NCBI GenBank assembly: GCA_025449555.1
Contig: JANWJD010000206.1
Location: 1 to 42,323, forward strand
Source: Chloroflexota bacterium
GTDB lineage: Bacteria; Chloroflexota; UBA5177
Length of the DNA stretch: 42,323 nucleotides
Direction of reading: 5' to 3'
Below, in pieces: positions 40,836-42,323 of the stretch (its first letter is position 1; every line of letters begins with the position of its first letter). Under the pieces are notes generated by a model that worked only from the letters and a program-made list of their open reading frames with translations, was not told the DNA's origin and made no database searches. Made by a program: the position numbers and the translations under genes.

Positions 40836-42130
40836 CGGAGTTTGCTACCCCTCGCGGGACGGTCGACATTCTGCCCGACGACTGGGCGCATTGGGACTTC
40901 GTCGTCGACACCGCGCGGCGAATTGCGGGGCTGTACGGTTATCGCCGCATTGAAACGCCCACCCTGGGGGATGTGTCCCTTTACGTGCGTGCGACCGGAG
41001 AAGCCACTGATATCGTCCAGAAGGAGATGTACGCCTTCCGGGATCAGGGTGGCGACGATCTTACGCTCCGCCCCGAGGGCACTGCGCATGTCGTGCGGGC
41101 GTACTTCCAGCACGTGTTGAATCGACTGCCGCAGCCGGTAAAGCTGTACTACATCGAGCGCATGTACCGGCGGGAAGCTCCGCAGCGCGGCCGCTTGCGT
41201 GAACATCATCAATTCGGCTGCGAGGCGATCGGATCGGCCGATCCGGCGGTCGACGTTGAAATGCTCGCGTTGCTGCATCAGTTCTATGGAGCCCTTGGCT
41301 TATCTGGGCTGACGCTTCATTTGAACAGCATGGGCGACGGCGCCTGTCGACCTGCGTATCTCCAGGCGCTCACTGCGTATCTTCAGGTGCACCAGGCCGA
41401 ATTGGCTGCCCTCGACCGGGAACGACTCTCCCGAAACCCACTTCGGGTGTTGGATACGAAGGAGGCCAGATCTCAGGCTGTGGTGGCCGGGGCGCCATCG
41501 ATTCTGGACTACCTCTGCATCCCCTGTCGCGAACACTGGCACGCGGTGCGGGCCGGCCTGGAGGCGCTGAGCATCGCATACGAGGTCGATCCCGCGCTGG
41601 TCCGTGGTCTCGACTATTACACGCACACTGTATTCGAATTTCAGGCACCGTATGAGGGCGCCCAGTCCGCCGTTGGAGGTGGGGGGCGGTACGACGGTCT
41701 GGCTGAAACACTCGGAGCCCCACCCACTCCCGGCATAGGATTCGGCAGTGGAATTGAGCGGCTGATTCTGACTATGAAAGAGCAGGGAGTGATGCCACCC
41801 CCTCCTGCGCGTCTGCGGGTCTATGTCGCTCATGTCGGTCAAGATGCGGCGAGCGCTGCCGGCCGCGTCTCGACCGCTCTGCGAGCCGTCGGCGTGGCTG
41901 TCATCATGTCCTTCGGCAGTCGCAGCTTGAAAGCACAGATGAAGGCGGCAAATTCCGCGGGAGCCTACTATGCCCTCATCATCGGTGAAGACGAGGTCAG
42001 CACGGGCACCGTTACGCTCCGCGACCTTGCGTCCGGCCAGCAAATGACACTCCCGGAGTCGGAAGTCGCGGCCGCTGTGGTGCCGTGGGATACGCCTCCT
42101 CCCGGCCTCGAGACCCGCGATTCGAAGTGA
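40832..42130 (+). CDS. hisS: Histidyl-tRNA synthetase
   Basis: Charges tRNA-His. The 432-residue class II synthetase has motif 1 region (PRGTVDILPDDW), TLRPEGTAHVVRAY, motif 2 YYIERMYRREAPQRGRLREHHQFG, the histidine-specific LVRGLDYYTHTVFEF, GGGGRYDGLAETLG and motif 3 GIGFGSGIERL, followed by the anticodon-binding domain. TTG start 40832 overlaps the yggU stop. The 193 bp downstream to the window end hold no gene or terminator that I can identify. Confidence 0.96.
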   Translation: MTEFATPRGTVDILPDDWAHWDFVVDTARRIAGLYGYRRIETPTLGDVSLYVRATGEATDIVQKEMYAFRDQGGDDLTLRPEGTAHVVRAYFQHVLNRLPQPVKLYYIERMYRREAPQRGRLREHHQFGCEAIGSADPAVDVEMLALLHQFYGALGLSGLTLHLNSMGDGACRPAYLQALTAYLQVHQAELAALDRERLSRNPLRVLDTKEARSQAVVAGAPSILDYLCIPCREHWHAVRAGLEALSIAYEVDPALVRGLDYYTHTVFEFQAPYEGAQSAVGGGGRYDGLAETLGAPPTPGIGFGSGIERLILTMKEQGVMPPPPARLRVYVAHVGQDAASAAGRVSTALRAVGVAVIMSFGSRSLKAQMKAANSAGAYYALIIGEDEVSTGTVTLRDLASGQQMTLPESEVAAAVVPWDTPPPGLETRDSK

Positions 42131-42323
42131 GCACCCGCAGAGCGTTCGGGTTCGTCGCCTCGAATTGGCCTACACGGAAATGCGAACCTGTTGATCTCTG
42201 ATCACGACTCTACGGCAGCCAGACCGGGGGCAAAGACGGCCCAGTTTATAGCGCCCATAAACCGTACACCTATCCCCAGTCCAACCCACTACAACGGCAA
42301 TCCTCCGGCGAAGAAAACCAGCG

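Overview
The window is an ordinary-looking chromosomal segment, roughly 60% GC by eye, dense with housekeeping genes. I see no phage, insertion sequence, CRISPR array or rRNA. Gene content points to a deep-branching Terrabacteria lineage, Chloroflexota or Dormibacterota-like. It carries OpcA with Zwf, a type-3 prolyl-tRNA synthetase with a C-terminal Tyr, an EF-P with an Arg-tipped loop, a DUF4331 protein and a GpgS-type glucosyltransferase. The taxonomic call is inference; no 16S gene is present. GTG and TTG starts and 1-16 bp gene overlaps are common. Several TTGnnn-16/18-TAnnnT promoters can be read directly.

Layout. 30-7825: pentose phosphate island, rpiA divergent from an FGGY kinase followed by tal, zwf, opcA, pgl and rpe; gnd and tkt are absent here. 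8056-15085: a small membrane protein, then alaS, ruvX, mltG, efp, a biotin-carrier-like accB without the biotin lysine, xseA and xseB, ending in a long-loop terminator. 15263-18798 (minus): lysA, a His-rich small protein, a DUF4331 protein and a small Tat-like exported protein; the last three look like one module behind a strong promoter with a ~245-nt leader. 18799-19192 is the only gap over 300 bp and holds that promoter and leader. 19193-20053: a multi-pass membrane protein of unknown function. 20088-26855 (minus): a large mosaic surface protein (degenerate J-like domain, TM, Fn3-like repeats, Ser/Thr/Pro region, His-Pro tail), tRNA-Asn with its own promoter and terminator, the principal sigma factor, proS, a secreted SH3b plus TIM-barrel protein and a small TM protein. 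26956-30586: a YyaL/DUF255 protein, a lipoprotein cyclophilin and an HD-domain protein. 30639-35862: a three-gene overlapping operon of glycogen-debranching-like enzyme, GT4 glycosyltransferase and a universal-stress-domain/GpgS fusion. 36064-38074 (minus): a 2Fe-2S ferredoxin and a CCA-adding-type nucleotidyltransferase. 38264-42130: nrdR, pgeF, yggS, yggT, yggU and hisS. 42131-42323 holds nothing I can identify.

Most worth following: the universal-stress/GpgS fusion operon; the AccB homologue with Gln in place of the biotinylated Lys and no accC beside it; the J-like/TM/Fn3/His-Pro mosaic protein; and the Tat-like/DUF4331/His-rich module. All are readings of sequence by eye; no similarity search was run.
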